Below, piece after piece: positions 1-8,714 of a stretch of DNA of 64,000 bases. The position numbers and the translations under genes were made by a program. The notes under the pieces are model-generated. The model was not told the DNA's origin and ran no database searches. It saw nothing but the letters and a program-made list of their open reading frames with translations. The stretch comes from Streptomyces sp. HD (GTDB lineage: Bacteria; Actinomycetota; Actinomycetes; Streptomycetales; Streptomycetaceae). The number at the start of each line of letters is the position of its first letter. Positions within the stretch are counted from its first letter, which is position 1. The stretch spans positions 1 through 64,000 of the forward strand of contig NZ_JAQMYP010000026.1 of the NCBI RefSeq assembly GCF_028369295.1. The letters are read 5' to 3'.

Positions 1-83
1 GCCCCCCCCCCCCGGGGCGCGCCCCCCCCCCCCCCCCTCGGCCGTGGGGAGCAGTGCCCCCCTACGTCGGGGTGACCAGCCCG
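1..83. repeat. Poly-C low-complexity stretch at window edge
   Basis: Two cytosine homopolymers, 12 bases at 2-13 and 16 bases at 22-37, flank a short GC-only linker. They lie just downstream of the pepN stop. No gene is visible here. Homopolymers this long are unusual even in GC-rich DNA. This may be a slippage-prone intergenic tract, part of a terminator, or an assembly artefact. Confidence 0.6.
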
Positions 84-2588
84 CTACCCCTCCCGGACGC
101 GCAACGCCCGTGCCAGGTCGTCGAGTTGGTCGACGAGCTTACGGCGCAGCGCCGGGATCGGCTCGCCGTCGCGCAGACAGTCCTCGCCCAGTCGCAGGGT
201 GTCGGCGTCGACGGCGTGCGCCGGGAAGGCCCAGCGGCCGGCGGCGTCGGCGATGGCGGGGCCCCGGCGGGCGGCCACGGCGACCGCGTCGGCGTAGTAA
301 CGCGGCACGTACTGCCGTACGAGGTCAGCCTGTTCGGGCTGCCAGAAGCCCTGGGCGGTGGCGGTGAAGAGGTAGTTGGACAGGTCGGTGCTGTCGTCGG
401 TGGCGAACATCGCGGCCCATGCCCTCGCCTTGGCCTCCTCGTCGGGCAGGGCGGCCCGGCAGCGGGCGGCGCCCTCCTGGCCGGTGGCGCTCGGGTCGCG
501 TTCCAGCTCGGCGGCGATGGCGGCCTCGTCGACGGCGCCGAGGACGGCGAGGCGGCCGAGGACGCGCCAGCGCAGCTCGGGGTCGAGTTCGGGTCCGCCG
601 GGCACGGTGCCGTCGGCGAGCCAGGCGGCGATCGTGTCGGGGTGGGCGGCGACGTCGATGAAGTGGCGTACGGCGATCAGGCGCAGGCCGGGGTTGTCGC
701 CGTCCTCGGTGCGGCGGATGAGGTCGCGGCACAGGGCGGAGAGGGTGGCCAGGGCGGCGGGCCGCTCCTCGGGGGTGAGGTAGCGGGGGGCGATCTGGGC
801 GGTGGCGAAGGCGAGGACGCCCTGGACGAGGGCGAGGTCGGTCTCGTGCGGCAGATGGGTGCGGGCGGCCTCCAGGTAGGCGGTGGCGGCCAGTTCGCCG
901 TCGCGGACGGCGTCGCGCAGGGCGTTCCAGACGACCGCGCGGGTGAGCGGGTCGGGCAGTCCGGCGAGGCCCTTGCGGACGGTCTCGAAGGACTCGGGGT
1001 CGAAGCGGACCTTGGCGTAGGTCAGGTCGCCGTCGTTGAGGAGCAGCAGGGCCGGGCGCTTGCCGATGGGCTGTGGGTCGGTGTGCGGGACGTCGAGGTC
1101 GAGGCGTGCGCGCAGGGCGAGGTGGCCCTCGTTGTCGCCGAGGTCCTGGTCGTACAGGCCGACGGCGATGCGGTGCGGGCGGCTGCCGGCGCGGTCGACG
1201 GTGAGGTTGTAGGTGCCGTTCTCGCCGGGGGTGACGGCCGGGGTGAGGGTGTCGACGCCGGTGGTGCGCAGCCAGGTGTCGGCCCAGGCGTGGACGTCGC
1301 GTTCGGTGTTCGCGGCGAGGGAGTCGATGAAGTCGGCGAGGGTGGCGTTGGCGAACTTGTGGCGGGCGAAGTGGGTGTTGATGCCGGCGAGGAAGTCCTT
1401 CTCGCCGAGCCAGGCCACGAGTTGGCGCAGCGCGGAGGCGCCCTTGGCGTAGGAGATGCCGTCGAAGTTGAGCAGGGCCGCGGCGGTGTCGTCGACCGCT
1501 TCGGGGGCGACGGGGTGGGTGGAAGGGCGCTGGTCGGCGTCGTAGCCCCAGGCCTTGCGGGCGACGCCGAAGTCGGTCCAGGTGTCGGTGAAGCGGGTGG
1601 CCTCGGCGCAGGTCTGGTAGCCCATGTACTCGGCGAAGGACTCGTTCAGCCAGATGTCGTCCCACCAGCGCAGGGTGACGAGGTCGCCGAACCACATGTG
1701 GGCCATCTCGTGGGCGATGACCATGGCGCGGGTCTGGCGCTCGGTGTCGGTGACGGCGGAGCGGTAGACGAACTCGTCGCGGAAGGTGACCAGTCCGGGG
1801 TTCTCCATGGCGCCGGCGTTGAACTCGGGGACGAACGCCTGGTCGTAGGAGTCGAAGGGGTACGGCTCGTCGAACTTCTCGTGGTAGCGGTCGAAGCACG
1901 CGCGCGTGACCTCGATGAGTTCGTCGGCGTCCTGGTCGAGGTGGGGGGCGAGCGAGCGGCGGCAGTGCAGGCCGAAGGGCAGGCCGCGGTGCTCGGTGCG
2001 CACGGAGTGCCAGGGGCCGGCGGCGACGGCGACGAGGTAGGTGGAGATCAGCGGGGTGGTCGCGGCCCGCCAGTGGCCGTCGCCGAGCTGTTCGGTGATG
2101 CCGTTGGCGAGGACGGTCCAGCCCTCGGGGGCCCTGACGGACAGGTCGAAGACGGCCTTGAGGTCCGGCTGGTCGAAGGCGGCGAAGACGCGCTGGACGT
2201 CGTCCATGAACAGCTGGGTGTAGACGTAGGTCTCGCCGTCGGTGGGGTCGGTGAAGCGGTGCATGCCCTCGCCGGTGCGGGAGTAGCGCATGGCCGCCTC
2301 GACGCGCAGTTCGTGCTCGCCCGCGGTGAGGTTCTTCAGGGGCAGCCGGTTCCCGTCCAGGGTCTCGGGATCCAGGGGTTGTCCGTCCAGCGTGACGGAG
2401 CGCAGCTCGGCCGGCTTGATCTCGACGAAGGTGTCCGTGTCCGCGTGGTCCGCGCGCGTGGTGAACCGGACGACGGTGCGCGAGTCGAAGGTCTCGTCCC
2501 CGGTGGTCAGGTCGAGTTCGATCGTGTAGCGGTGGACGTCGAGGAGCTGGGCACGGGTCTGCGCTTCGTCGCGCGTCAGTACGGACAT
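84..2588 (-). CDS. pepN: Aminopeptidase N (M1 family metallopeptidase)
   Basis: This is an 834-residue cytosolic zinc aminopeptidase that removes N-terminal residues from peptides. The M1 exopeptidase signature GAMENPGLV and the zinc site HEMAH, followed 18 residues later by the third ligand Glu in NESFAEY, are intact. The C-terminal half has the ERAP1-like helical domain, and length matches the Streptomyces-type PepN family. An upstream ATG at 2618 is in frame, but the family's usual beginning (MSVLTRDEAQ) starts at 2588. It has no signal peptide and is transcribed alone, with no obvious regulator. Confidence 0.95.
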   Translation of the reverse strand: MSVLTRDEAQTRAQLLDVHRYTIELDLTTGDETFDSRTVVRFTTRADHADTDTFVEIKPAELRSVTLDGQPLDPETLDGNRLPLKNLTAGEHELRVEAAMRYSRTGEGMHRFTDPTDGETYVYTQLFMDDVQRVFAAFDQPDLKAVFDLSVRAPEGWTVLANGITEQLGDGHWRAATTPLISTYLVAVAAGPWHSVRTEHRGLPFGLHCRRSLAPHLDQDADELIEVTRACFDRYHEKFDEPYPFDSYDQAFVPEFNAGAMENPGLVTFRDEFVYRSAVTDTERQTRAMVIAHEMAHMWFGDLVTLRWWDDIWLNESFAEYMGYQTCAEATRFTDTWTDFGVARKAWGYDADQRPSTHPVAPEAVDDTAAALLNFDGISYAKGASALRQLVAWLGEKDFLAGINTHFARHKFANATLADFIDSLAANTERDVHAWADTWLRTTGVDTLTPAVTPGENGTYNLTVDRAGSRPHRIAVGLYDQDLGDNEGHLALRARLDLDVPHTDPQPIGKRPALLLLNDGDLTYAKVRFDPESFETVRKGLAGLPDPLTRAVVWNALRDAVRDGELAATAYLEAARTHLPHETDLALVQGVLAFATAQIAPRYLTPEERPAALATLSALCRDLIRRTEDGDNPGLRLIAVRHFIDVAAHPDTIAAWLADGTVPGGPELDPELRWRVLGRLAVLGAVDEAAIAAELERDPSATGQEGAARCRAALPDEEAKARAWAAMFATDDSTDLSNYLFTATAQGFWQPEQADLVRQYVPRYYADAVAVAARRGPAIADAAGRWAFPAHAVDADTLRLGEDCLRDGEPIPALRRKLVDQLDDLARALRVREG

Positions 2589-2690
2589 GCAGGACATGCT
2601 GCCTGATGCCGCTGACATGGCACAGGGGCGGATCGGTAAGTGCGTTATGTCCCGTCCGCAGTTGGCGTCATGCCGGGTTTGCGCATGGCG

Positions 2691-3236
2691 TCAGGTCCGG
2701 TCCGTGGTGGGTGTCGCCGCCTGGATGTCACGCTGCGGCGGGACACGGGCGTCGGGGTGGGGCAGGCCGGGGCGCGGGCCGTGGCCCTCGGCCCCGGGGT
2801 CCTCCTTGATCAGGGCGCGTAACTCTCGGACCTCCTGTTCCAGTGCCCGATGGCGCTGGTGAGCGTCGTACAGATAGCGGACCTTGGTGCGCAGGGCCCA
2901 GGGATCGATGGGCTTCATGACCAGGTCGGCGACACCGAGCCCGAAGGCGGTGGACACCAGCTCCTGGTCCGCTCCGAAACCGGTGAGCAGGACAACCGGT
3001 ATGAGCTGGGTCTGTTCCACCCTCCGCATGTAGCGCACCACGTCCAGGCCGCTGACGCCGGGCATCCGGACGTCGAGGAGCAGCAGGCCGACCTGGCCGC
3101 GGAGCACTTGCTTGAGCGCCTCGTCACCGCTGGTGGCACGGGCGAGCCGGTAGCCCAGCGGGGCCAGGGCGCTCTCCAACGCGTACAGCGTGTCCTCGTG
3201 GTCGTCGACGATGAGGATCTTGGCATCCGACGGCAT
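2691..3236 (-). CDS. Stand-alone response regulator receiver protein
   Basis: A 181-residue protein that is almost entirely a CheY-like receiver domain. It has the acidic pair in IVDDHED, the phospho-acceptor Asp in LLLLDVRMPG, Thr in LLTGF and Lys in VMKPIDPW. After the receiver (residues about 5-120) there is a short helix rich in Glu and Arg, then a Pro/Gly/Arg tail. No DNA-binding or enzymatic output domain is present. The ATG at 3236 is chosen over in-frame starts at 3263 and 3320 because GGGAGGG sits ten bases upstream. No histidine kinase lies nearby, so the partner is unknown. Confidence 0.85.
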   Translation of the reverse strand: MPSDAKILIVDDHEDTLYALESALAPLGYRLARATSGDEALKQVLRGQVGLLLLDVRMPGVSGLDVVRYMRRVEQTQLIPVVLLTGFGADQELVSTAFGLGVADLVMKPIDPWALRTKVRYLYDAHQRHRALEQEVRELRALIKEDPGAEGHGPRPGLPHPDARVPPQRDIQAATPTTDRT

Positions 3237-3441
3237 GGCTCGACGTCCCTCCCGCGTGGACATCGAAGGGTCTGTCCAGGTCGCTGACGGGGAGTACGTG
3301 TCAGCTGACTTGGAGTGCACAGCGCAGCATGCCCGGCACGGGCCGCCGTGTCACTCCCTCGGGAGGCCTGGTTCGGGCGCTGTCGTCACTTTCACGTCCT
3401 ACGCCCGCCCGGCCAGGCCAAACGCGGAGGCACGTCCGGGG

Positions 3442-3792
3442 TCAGTTCGCCGTGGGCGCAACGCCGTTGACGGTGTCCTCGGCGATGCTCTCGTGGTGCC
3501 TGATGACCTCGGCGATGATGAAGCCCAGGAACTTCTCCGCGAACGCCGGGTCGAGCTTGGCGTTCTCGGCGAGGGTGCGCAGCCGGGCGATCTGCCGGGC
3601 CTCGCGCGCGGGGTCGGCGGGCGGCAGCTGGTGCCGGGCCTTGAGGTGGCCGACCTGCTGGGTGCACTTGAAGCGTTCGGCGAGCATGTGGACGACGGCC
3701 GCGTCGATGTTGTCGATGCTGTCGCGCAGCCGGGCGAGCTCCTCGCGGACGGCGGGGTCCACGTCGCCGGGGGACGGGTTGCTGGTGGTCAT
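3442..3792 (-). CDS. Chorismate mutase (AroQ type)
   Basis: A 116-residue all-helical protein of the AroQ class, which converts chorismate to prephenate on the way to Phe and Tyr. The active-site pattern is visible: the first helix with LRDSIDNIDAAVVHMLAERF, Lys in VGHLKARHQ, and Arg/Glu positions in the following helices. There is no signal peptide, so it is a cytosolic biosynthetic enzyme rather than the secreted *AroQ form. The ATG at 3792 is preferred because upstream in-frame sequence to 4077 lies inside the AraC gene and is Arg/Pro-rich. It lies 23 bases after that gene and may be co-transcribed with it. Confidence 0.88.
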   Translation of the reverse strand: MTTSNPSPGDVDPAVREELARLRDSIDNIDAAVVHMLAERFKCTQQVGHLKARHQLPPADPAREARQIARLRTLAENAKLDPAFAEKFLGFIIAEVIRHHESIAEDTVNGVAPTAN

Positions 3793-3815
3793 GGGGGCCC
3801 AGCCTACGGTGCGCT

Positions 3816-4703
3816 TCACGTGGTCGTTCGTTCGATCCTGGGTGGGTCGGCCGGGTCGGGGACCTGGTCGCTCCAGCCGCCGGGGACGGCGCGGCCCTGC
3901 TGGGCGCGGAAGCGGACGGGGGCCGTGCCGACGCGGCGGGTGAACAGCCGGGAGAAGTAGGCGGGATCGTCGTAGCCGACCCGGCGGGCGACGGCGGCGA
4001 CGGGCAGTTCGGTGGCGGCGAGGAGTTCCTTGGCACGGCCCAGACGGATGCCGAGCAGATAGTCCTTGGGGCTGCATCCGGCGCCGCGCCGCACCGCGGT
4101 GCGCAGTTCGGCGAGGGTCATGCCGTGCCGGGCGGCGTGGTCGGCGACGGTCAGCGGCAGACAGGCGTCACGGGCGAGGGCCCTGAGGACCAGGTCGCCG
4201 TCCGGGGCGAGGTCGGCACGCGCGCGCCGCAGGGCGACCAGGAGCTCATGGACGGCGGCGCCCGTCTCGACCTCCAGGAGAGGGTTGTCGCGGCGGGCGG
4301 CGCGGGCCATGCGCCCGATGACGGCACGCGGGCCGGAGGCGTCGGAGAGGGGCACCACGGGGCGGTCCGGCTCGATGTAGCCGAGTTCGGTGTACGGGGC
4401 GGTGGCGGGCCCGGCGAAGTCCACGAAGCCCTCGTCCCAGCCGGTGCCGGGGTCGGGCGCGTAGTGGTGCGGGACGCCGGGGGTGAGCCACAGCAGCGCG
4501 GGCGCGGTGACGGTCGTACGGCGGCCGTCGGGGGCTGCGTACCAGCCGGCGCCGGTACTGATCACCACGGCGACATGGTGGTCCAGGACCCGGGGGCCGA
4601 CGGTGGGCAGGGCGCCGTGCTGGAGGCCGACGCCGAGGCAGACGAGGCCGAGGCGGTGGTGGGCGGGGCCGGGCGTGAAGAACCGCATCCAGGTCTGGTA
4701 CAT
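3816..4703 (-). CDS. AraC/XylS-family transcriptional regulator
   Basis: A 295-residue regulator with an N-terminal cupin-like effector domain (residues about 15-120) and a C-terminal double helix-turn-helix (about 190-285). The domain ends with the AraC signature around VGYDDPAYFSRLFTRRVG. The N-terminal region resembles arabinose-binding AraC_binding domains, with Trp, Tyr and His residues in the barrel. It is divergently transcribed from a GH35 beta-galactosidase, the usual arrangement for a sugar-responsive activator of that enzyme. A palindrome in the shared promoter is a candidate binding site. The inducer cannot be read from the sequence; a galactoside is the natural guess. Confidence 0.88.
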   Translation of the reverse strand: MYQTWMRFFTPGPAHHRLGLVCLGVGLQHGALPTVGPRVLDHHVAVVISTGAGWYAAPDGRRTTVTAPALLWLTPGVPHHYAPDPGTGWDEGFVDFAGPATAPYTELGYIEPDRPVVPLSDASGPRAVIGRMARAARRDNPLLEVETGAAVHELLVALRRARADLAPDGDLVLRALARDACLPLTVADHAARHGMTLAELRTAVRRGAGCSPKDYLLGIRLGRAKELLAATELPVAAVARRVGYDDPAYFSRLFTRRVGTAPVRFRAQQGRAVPGGWSDQVPDPADPPRIERTTT

Positions 4704-4749
4704 CCCGTGCCTCCCATCCGTTCCCCGGGTCCAAGCAGCGCCGATCTTT

Positions 4750-4759
4750 GTCCATGGAC
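4750..4759. promoter_or_regulatory. 10-bp palindrome in araC-type/GH35 divergent promoter
   Basis: A perfect palindrome, GTCCATGGAC, lies in the 88-base gap between the AraC-type regulator and the beta-galactosidase. A half-similar GCGTCCAGAG follows about 10 bases later. It is a candidate operator for the regulator. AraC proteins often bind direct rather than inverted repeats, so this is only suggestive. Confidence 0.3.
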
Positions 4760-4791
4760 GTGATCAGCGTCCAGAGGTGAGGGTGGGGCGC

Positions 4792-6567
4792 ATGAGCGAC
4801 TTCGCGGTGGGGGACGAGGACTTCCTGCTGGACGGACGGCCGGTGCGGCTGCTGTCCGGCGCGCTGCACTACTTCCGGGTCCACGAGGCGCAGTGGGGGC
4901 ACCGGCTGGGGATGCTGCGGGCGATGGGCCTCAACTGCGTGGAGACGTACGTGCCGTGGAACCTGCATGAGCCGAGCCCGGGGCGGGTCCGGGACGTGGG
5001 GGCGCTGGGCCGGTTCCTGGACGCGGTCCGTCGGGCGGGGCTGTGGGCGATCGTGCGGCCGGGGCCGTACATCTGCGCCGAGTGGGAGAACGGCGGGCTG
5101 CCGTCCTGGCTGACGGCGGAGGTGGGCGCACACGCGCGTACCCGTGACAAGCGCTATCTGGGCCATGTGGCGAACTGGTTCGGGCGACTGCTGCCCGAGA
5201 TCGTGCCCCGGCAGATCGACCGGGGCGGACCGGTGATCATGGTGCAGGTCGAGAACGAGTACGGCAGCTACGGCTCGGACGCCGAGTATCTGCGCCGCCT
5301 GGCCGGTCTGCTGCGCGAACTCGGCGTCACGGTGCCTCTGTTCACCTCGGACGGCCCCGAGGACCACATGCTCTCCGGCGGCTCGATCCCGGGCGCCCTG
5401 GCGACGGTCAACTTCGGCTCCCACGCGCGCGTGGCGTTCGAGACGCTGCGCCGGCACCGCCCCGAAGGGCCGCTGATGTGCATGGAGTTCTGGTGCGGCT
5501 GGTTCGACCACTGGGGCGGCGAGCACGTCGTACGGGATACCGGGGACGCGGCGGCCACCCTGCGGGAGATCCTGGAGTGCGGGGCCTCGGTCAACCTGTA
5601 CATGGCGCACGGCGGGACGAGCTTCGCGGGCTGGGCGGGCGCCAACCGGGGCGGCGGCGCGCTGCACGACGGCCCGCTGGAGCCCGATGTGACGTCGTAC
5701 GACTACGACGCCCCGATCGACGAGTACGGCCGCCCCACACGGAAGTTCTGGGCCTTCCGCGAGGTTCTCGCCGAGTACGCCGCTGCCCCGCCGCCCGAAG
5801 TCCCGCCCGCGCCCGCGCCGTTGGGCGCGCTCGCCGAGGTGGCCCTGACCCGCTGGACGCCCCTGGGCGACGTACTGGAGGCGCTGGGCGGCCCGGAGAC
5901 GTCCGGCCCCGTCCCGCCCGCTTTCGAGGAACTCGGCGTCGAGCGGGGCCTGGTGCGCTACGAGGTGAGCGTGCCGGGGCCGCGGCGGCCGTACCCGCTG
6001 ACGGTGCGCGGGCTGCGGGACCTCGCCGTGGTGTACGTCGACGGGGAGCGGGCCGGGGTGCTCACCGAGGACGACGTGCGCCTCAAGGAGCCCGTCGCCG
6101 GGTACGCGCGCGTGGAGCTGTGGGTGGAGTCCCTGGGGCGGGTGAACTACGGGCCGCGGCTGGGCGAGCCCAAGGGGATCACCGGGGGCGTTCTGCACGA
6201 GCGGCAGTTTCTGCACGACGTACGCGCGCGTGGGCTGCGGCTGGAGGCGCTGGACGACGGCGAGCGGGTCCGGGCGGTGCCGGCGCGGGAGCTGCCCGAG
6301 GACGGTGCCCCGGGGCTCTACCGGGGCACCGTCACGGTGCGGGGCGCCGGTGACGCCCGTCTGGAGCTGCCGGGGCTGACCCGCGGGTTCGTGTGGATCA
6401 ACGGCTTCGGCCTCGGCCGTTACTGGTCCGCGGGGCCACAGTGCTCGCTGTACGTCCCGGGACCCGTGCTGCGGGAGGGCGACAACGAGGTGTGGCTGCT
6501 GGAGCTGGAGCGGACGGCCCGGTGCGGGTCCGGCGAGGCGGGTGCCCCGGTGCTCCGGGCCGTCTGA
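4792..6567 (+). CDS. Beta-galactosidase, glycoside hydrolase family 35
   Basis: A 591-residue GH35 enzyme that removes terminal beta-galactosyl residues with retention of configuration. The family signature VRPGPYICAEWENGGLPSWL is present near residue 90. The general acid Glu lies in VQVENEYGSYG and the nucleophile Glu in CMEFWCGWFDHWGG. A C-terminal beta-sandwich (jelly-roll) domain follows, ending in GLGRYWSAGPQCSLYVP. No signal peptide is visible, so it probably acts on imported oligosaccharides. The ATG at 4792 has a purine-rich GAGGTGAGGGTGGGG upstream. It is divergent from an AraC regulator, the likely controller. Confidence 0.93.
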   Translation: MSDFAVGDEDFLLDGRPVRLLSGALHYFRVHEAQWGHRLGMLRAMGLNCVETYVPWNLHEPSPGRVRDVGALGRFLDAVRRAGLWAIVRPGPYICAEWENGGLPSWLTAEVGAHARTRDKRYLGHVANWFGRLLPEIVPRQIDRGGPVIMVQVENEYGSYGSDAEYLRRLAGLLRELGVTVPLFTSDGPEDHMLSGGSIPGALATVNFGSHARVAFETLRRHRPEGPLMCMEFWCGWFDHWGGEHVVRDTGDAAATLREILECGASVNLYMAHGGTSFAGWAGANRGGGALHDGPLEPDVTSYDYDAPIDEYGRPTRKFWAFREVLAEYAAAPPPEVPPAPAPLGALAEVALTRWTPLGDVLEALGGPETSGPVPPAFEELGVERGLVRYEVSVPGPRRPYPLTVRGLRDLAVVYVDGERAGVLTEDDVRLKEPVAGYARVELWVESLGRVNYGPRLGEPKGITGGVLHERQFLHDVRARGLRLEALDDGERVRAVPARELPEDGAPGLYRGTVTVRGAGDARLELPGLTRGFVWINGFGLGRYWSAGPQCSLYVPGPVLREGDNEVWLLELERTARCGSGEAGAPVLRAV

Positions 6568-6604
6568 CGTACCCCGGGTGACATACCCCTGGTGCGGCGA
6601 TCGC

Positions 6605-7402
6605 CTACAGGGCGTTCGCCGCGCGGGCTATGTCCTTCGCGAAGGTGCTGACCTCCGTGTAGACGCCGGGCACACCCGAGCGGGCGCAGCCGTCGCCCCA
6701 GCTGACTATGCCGACCTGGATCCACTTGTTCGCGTCGTCCTTGCGGAACATGGGACCACCGGAGTCGCCCTGGCAGGTGTCGATGCCGCCGCGTTGCCAG
6801 CCGGCGCACAGTTCCTCCTTCGACACCAGCCGGTTCCCGTAGTGACGCTTGCAGGTGCGGTCGGCGACGAAGGGAACGGTGGCCTTGCGGAGCTTGGTCG
6901 TGCCCTCGCCGGCTCCCTCCTTGGTGTCGCCCCAACCGGCGATCGTGAACATGCCGCGGTTGTAGCGGTCCGTGGTGGCGATCTTCAGCGTCGGCTTGTC
7001 GATGGGCCGGGCGAGCTTGATCAGCGCCCAGTCCTTGCCGTTGCCGTCGTAGCCGGGGGCCACCTTGACCTTGGTCGACTTGACCTTGATCGCGGCGGAG
7101 GAGGTGATGTCGTTGACACCGGCGGTGACGGTGATGCTGGTGTTGTTGCCGGAGCCGTCCATGCAGTGGGCCGCGGTGAGGACGACGTCCTTCTTGTAGA
7201 GCGCCCCGCCGCAGCCCATCGAGAGATGGACCATGAACGGGAACTCGTTCTGCGCGGCGGGCGTTCCACCGACGACACGGGTGGACGCGGCGTTCGCGCT
7301 GAGGGGCTGGAGGGAGGCGACCGCGAGGGCGACGGCACCCACCGCCGCGGCTCTCTTGGCCAGGGTCATGCCGCTTCTCTTCGGCGAGCTGAGGGTCAAC
7401 AT
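6605..7402 (-). CDS. Secreted trypsin-like serine protease (S1A)
   Basis: A 265-residue preproenzyme. A basic-hydrophobic signal peptide (TLAKRAAAVGAVALAVA) ends at LSANA, and a short propeptide leads to the activation site RVVGGTPAAQ. The triad is His in LTAAHCMDG, Asp in DWALIKLARP and Ser in CQGDSGGPM. The Asp six residues before the serine (DTCQGDSGG) predicts trypsin-like cleavage after Arg or Lys. Paired cysteines match Streptomyces trypsins. The ATG at 7402 is chosen because AAAGGA sits five bases upstream; 7414 and 7369 are alternatives. It is convergent with the beta-galactosidase. Confidence 0.92.
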   Translation of the reverse strand: MLTLSSPKRSGMTLAKRAAAVGAVALAVASLQPLSANAASTRVVGGTPAAQNEFPFMVHLSMGCGGALYKKDVVLTAAHCMDGSGNNTSITVTAGVNDITSSAAIKVKSTKVKVAPGYDGNGKDWALIKLARPIDKPTLKIATTDRYNRGMFTIAGWGDTKEGAGEGTTKLRKATVPFVADRTCKRHYGNRLVSKEELCAGWQRGGIDTCQGDSGGPMFRKDDANKWIQVGIVSWGDGCARSGVPGVYTEVSTFAKDIARAANAL

Positions 7403-7562
7403 ACGTCCTTTCATGGCGAGTTGAGCGGCCCGCAGTATGAAGATCAGGTGGCAGGTTTGACAAGGACGGATCTCACGCCCCGGGTGTGGAACCTCGCCGG
7501 GGAAAAACCCCTCACATCCCCGTAGAGTGGGATTGGGTTCAAGGCGTCTTGGGGGTACGGGC

Positions 7563-8489
7563 GTGGCGAACGGCGGACCGGTCCAGCACGGCTTCCCACA
7601 CCTGGAGACGGTGCGGGCCTCCATCACCGCGCTCTACCGGCGGCTGTCGTACGACACCGTCCAGACGTTCTCGGCCAGCGTGGCGCCGGCCGACGTGGCG
7701 TTCGCCGACGCGGACGATCTGCATCTGGGCGCTCAGCGCGTGGCCCGCGAGCTGGTGCGGCACTATCGCCTTCCGGACGCCCGGCTGATCGTCGGCTTCC
7801 GGGAGATGCACCATGCGGCGAACGTCGAACTCGCCGCCGGGCCCGAGTACTTCGTCGAGCTGAACGACCGGTTCCGCACGCATCGGCGGGACATCGGGGC
7901 GGCCCTCGCGCACGAGGTGATGCATGTGTATCTGCACCGGCTCGGGCTGTCCTTCCCCGGCACGCGCGACAACGAGATCCTCACGGACACGGCGGCGACG
8001 TATCTGGGGGCGGGCTGGCTGCTCCTCGACGCGTTCCGGGAGGACGCGGCGTCCTCGCAGAAGCTGGGGTATCTGACGCCGGAGGAGTTCGGGTACGTCC
8101 TCGCCAAGCGGGCGCTGGTGTTCTCCGAGGATCCGTCGGTGTGGTTCACCAGCCCGCAGGCCTACACGGCGTATGTGAAGGGCCTCGCCGAGGCGCGGCG
8201 CGACGAGGAGCAGCCGCCGTTGACCGCGGCCGGGTGGGCGGGGCGGCGACGGTACGCCCGGGACCGGCGGCATGCGCAGGACCGTCACGGGGGTGGGGGT
8301 GGCGGTGGGGGCGGAGCCGTGGCCGGGGGCCGACCGGGGGTGCCGTACGCGTTCACGCCGGACGGGCGGGGGCCGTTGCGGGTGTCGTTCCCGTGCCCTA
8401 CGTGTCAGCAGCGGATTCGGGTGCCGGTGCGGGGGCGGGTTCGGGCGCGGTGTGGGTTGTGCCGGACGGTGTTGGAGTGCGACACGTAG
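7563..8489 (+). CDS. Uncharacterised HExxH protein with C-terminal zinc ribbon
   Basis: A 308-residue protein I cannot place in a named family. In the middle it has AHEVMHVYLHRLGL, a gluzincin-style HExxH helix, followed by a Glu-rich stretch NEILTDTAATYLGAGWLLLD that could give the third metal ligand. The C terminus holds two CxxC pairs (CPTCQQ and CGLCRTVLEC) around a basic linker, a typical zinc ribbon. A Gly-rich and Arg/His-rich linker joins the two. The GTG at 7563 has GGGGGT upstream; an earlier GTG at 7527 is possible. No signal peptide or membrane segment is seen. A cytosolic zinc peptidase or sensor is an inference only. Confidence 0.7.
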   Translation: MANGGPVQHGFPHLETVRASITALYRRLSYDTVQTFSASVAPADVAFADADDLHLGAQRVARELVRHYRLPDARLIVGFREMHHAANVELAAGPEYFVELNDRFRTHRRDIGAALAHEVMHVYLHRLGLSFPGTRDNEILTDTAATYLGAGWLLLDAFREDAASSQKLGYLTPEEFGYVLAKRALVFSEDPSVWFTSPQAYTAYVKGLAEARRDEEQPPLTAAGWAGRRRYARDRRHAQDRHGGGGGGGGGAVAGGRPGVPYAFTPDGRGPLRVSFPCPTCQQRIRVPVRGRVRARCGLCRTVLECDT

Positions 8490-8490
8490 G

Positions 8491-8712
8491 GATTTCGCCC
8501 CGCCGCCCCTACCCGTCCCATCCTGAAGGGGCTCCGCCCCTTCGACCCCGCCAGGGGGCGCTGCCCCCTGGACCCCCGCTCCTCAAACGCCGGAGAGGCT
8601 GGTTCTTCAGCCCGTCCGGCGTTTGAGGACGAGGCCCCTTCAGGGCCGAAGCGGGGTCTGGGGGCGGCAGCCCCGAGGGAAGGGACGGGTAGGGGCGGCG
8701 GGGGCGAAAGTC
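8491..8712. repeat. Large nested inverted repeat / bidirectional terminator region
   Basis: Outer arms (8491-8519 and 8682-8712) are near-perfect inverse copies about 30 bases long. Inside them lies a perfect 15-base stem, TCCTCAAACGCCGGA at 8580-8594 paired with 8615-8629, plus further GC-rich partial stems. The whole block sits between two convergent genes and could fold into one long cruciform or RNA hairpin that stops transcription from both sides. The inner motif resembles intergenic repeats that I recall being common in Streptomyces genomes. Confidence 0.75.
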
Positions 8713-8714
8713 GC

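Noticed and set aside
54..2606. An 850-residue + strand open frame
   Set aside because: Exact antisense of pepN with Gly/Val-rich composition and no recognisable motif.
4246..6216. A 656-residue - strand open frame
   Set aside because: Antisense to the GH35 gene and in another frame of the AraC gene; His/Arg/Pro-rich without motifs.
7457..7462. TTGACA -35 box upstream of the HExxH gene
   Set aside because: No matching -10 at 16-19 bases, and a single hexamer in a promoter-sized gap is expected by chance.
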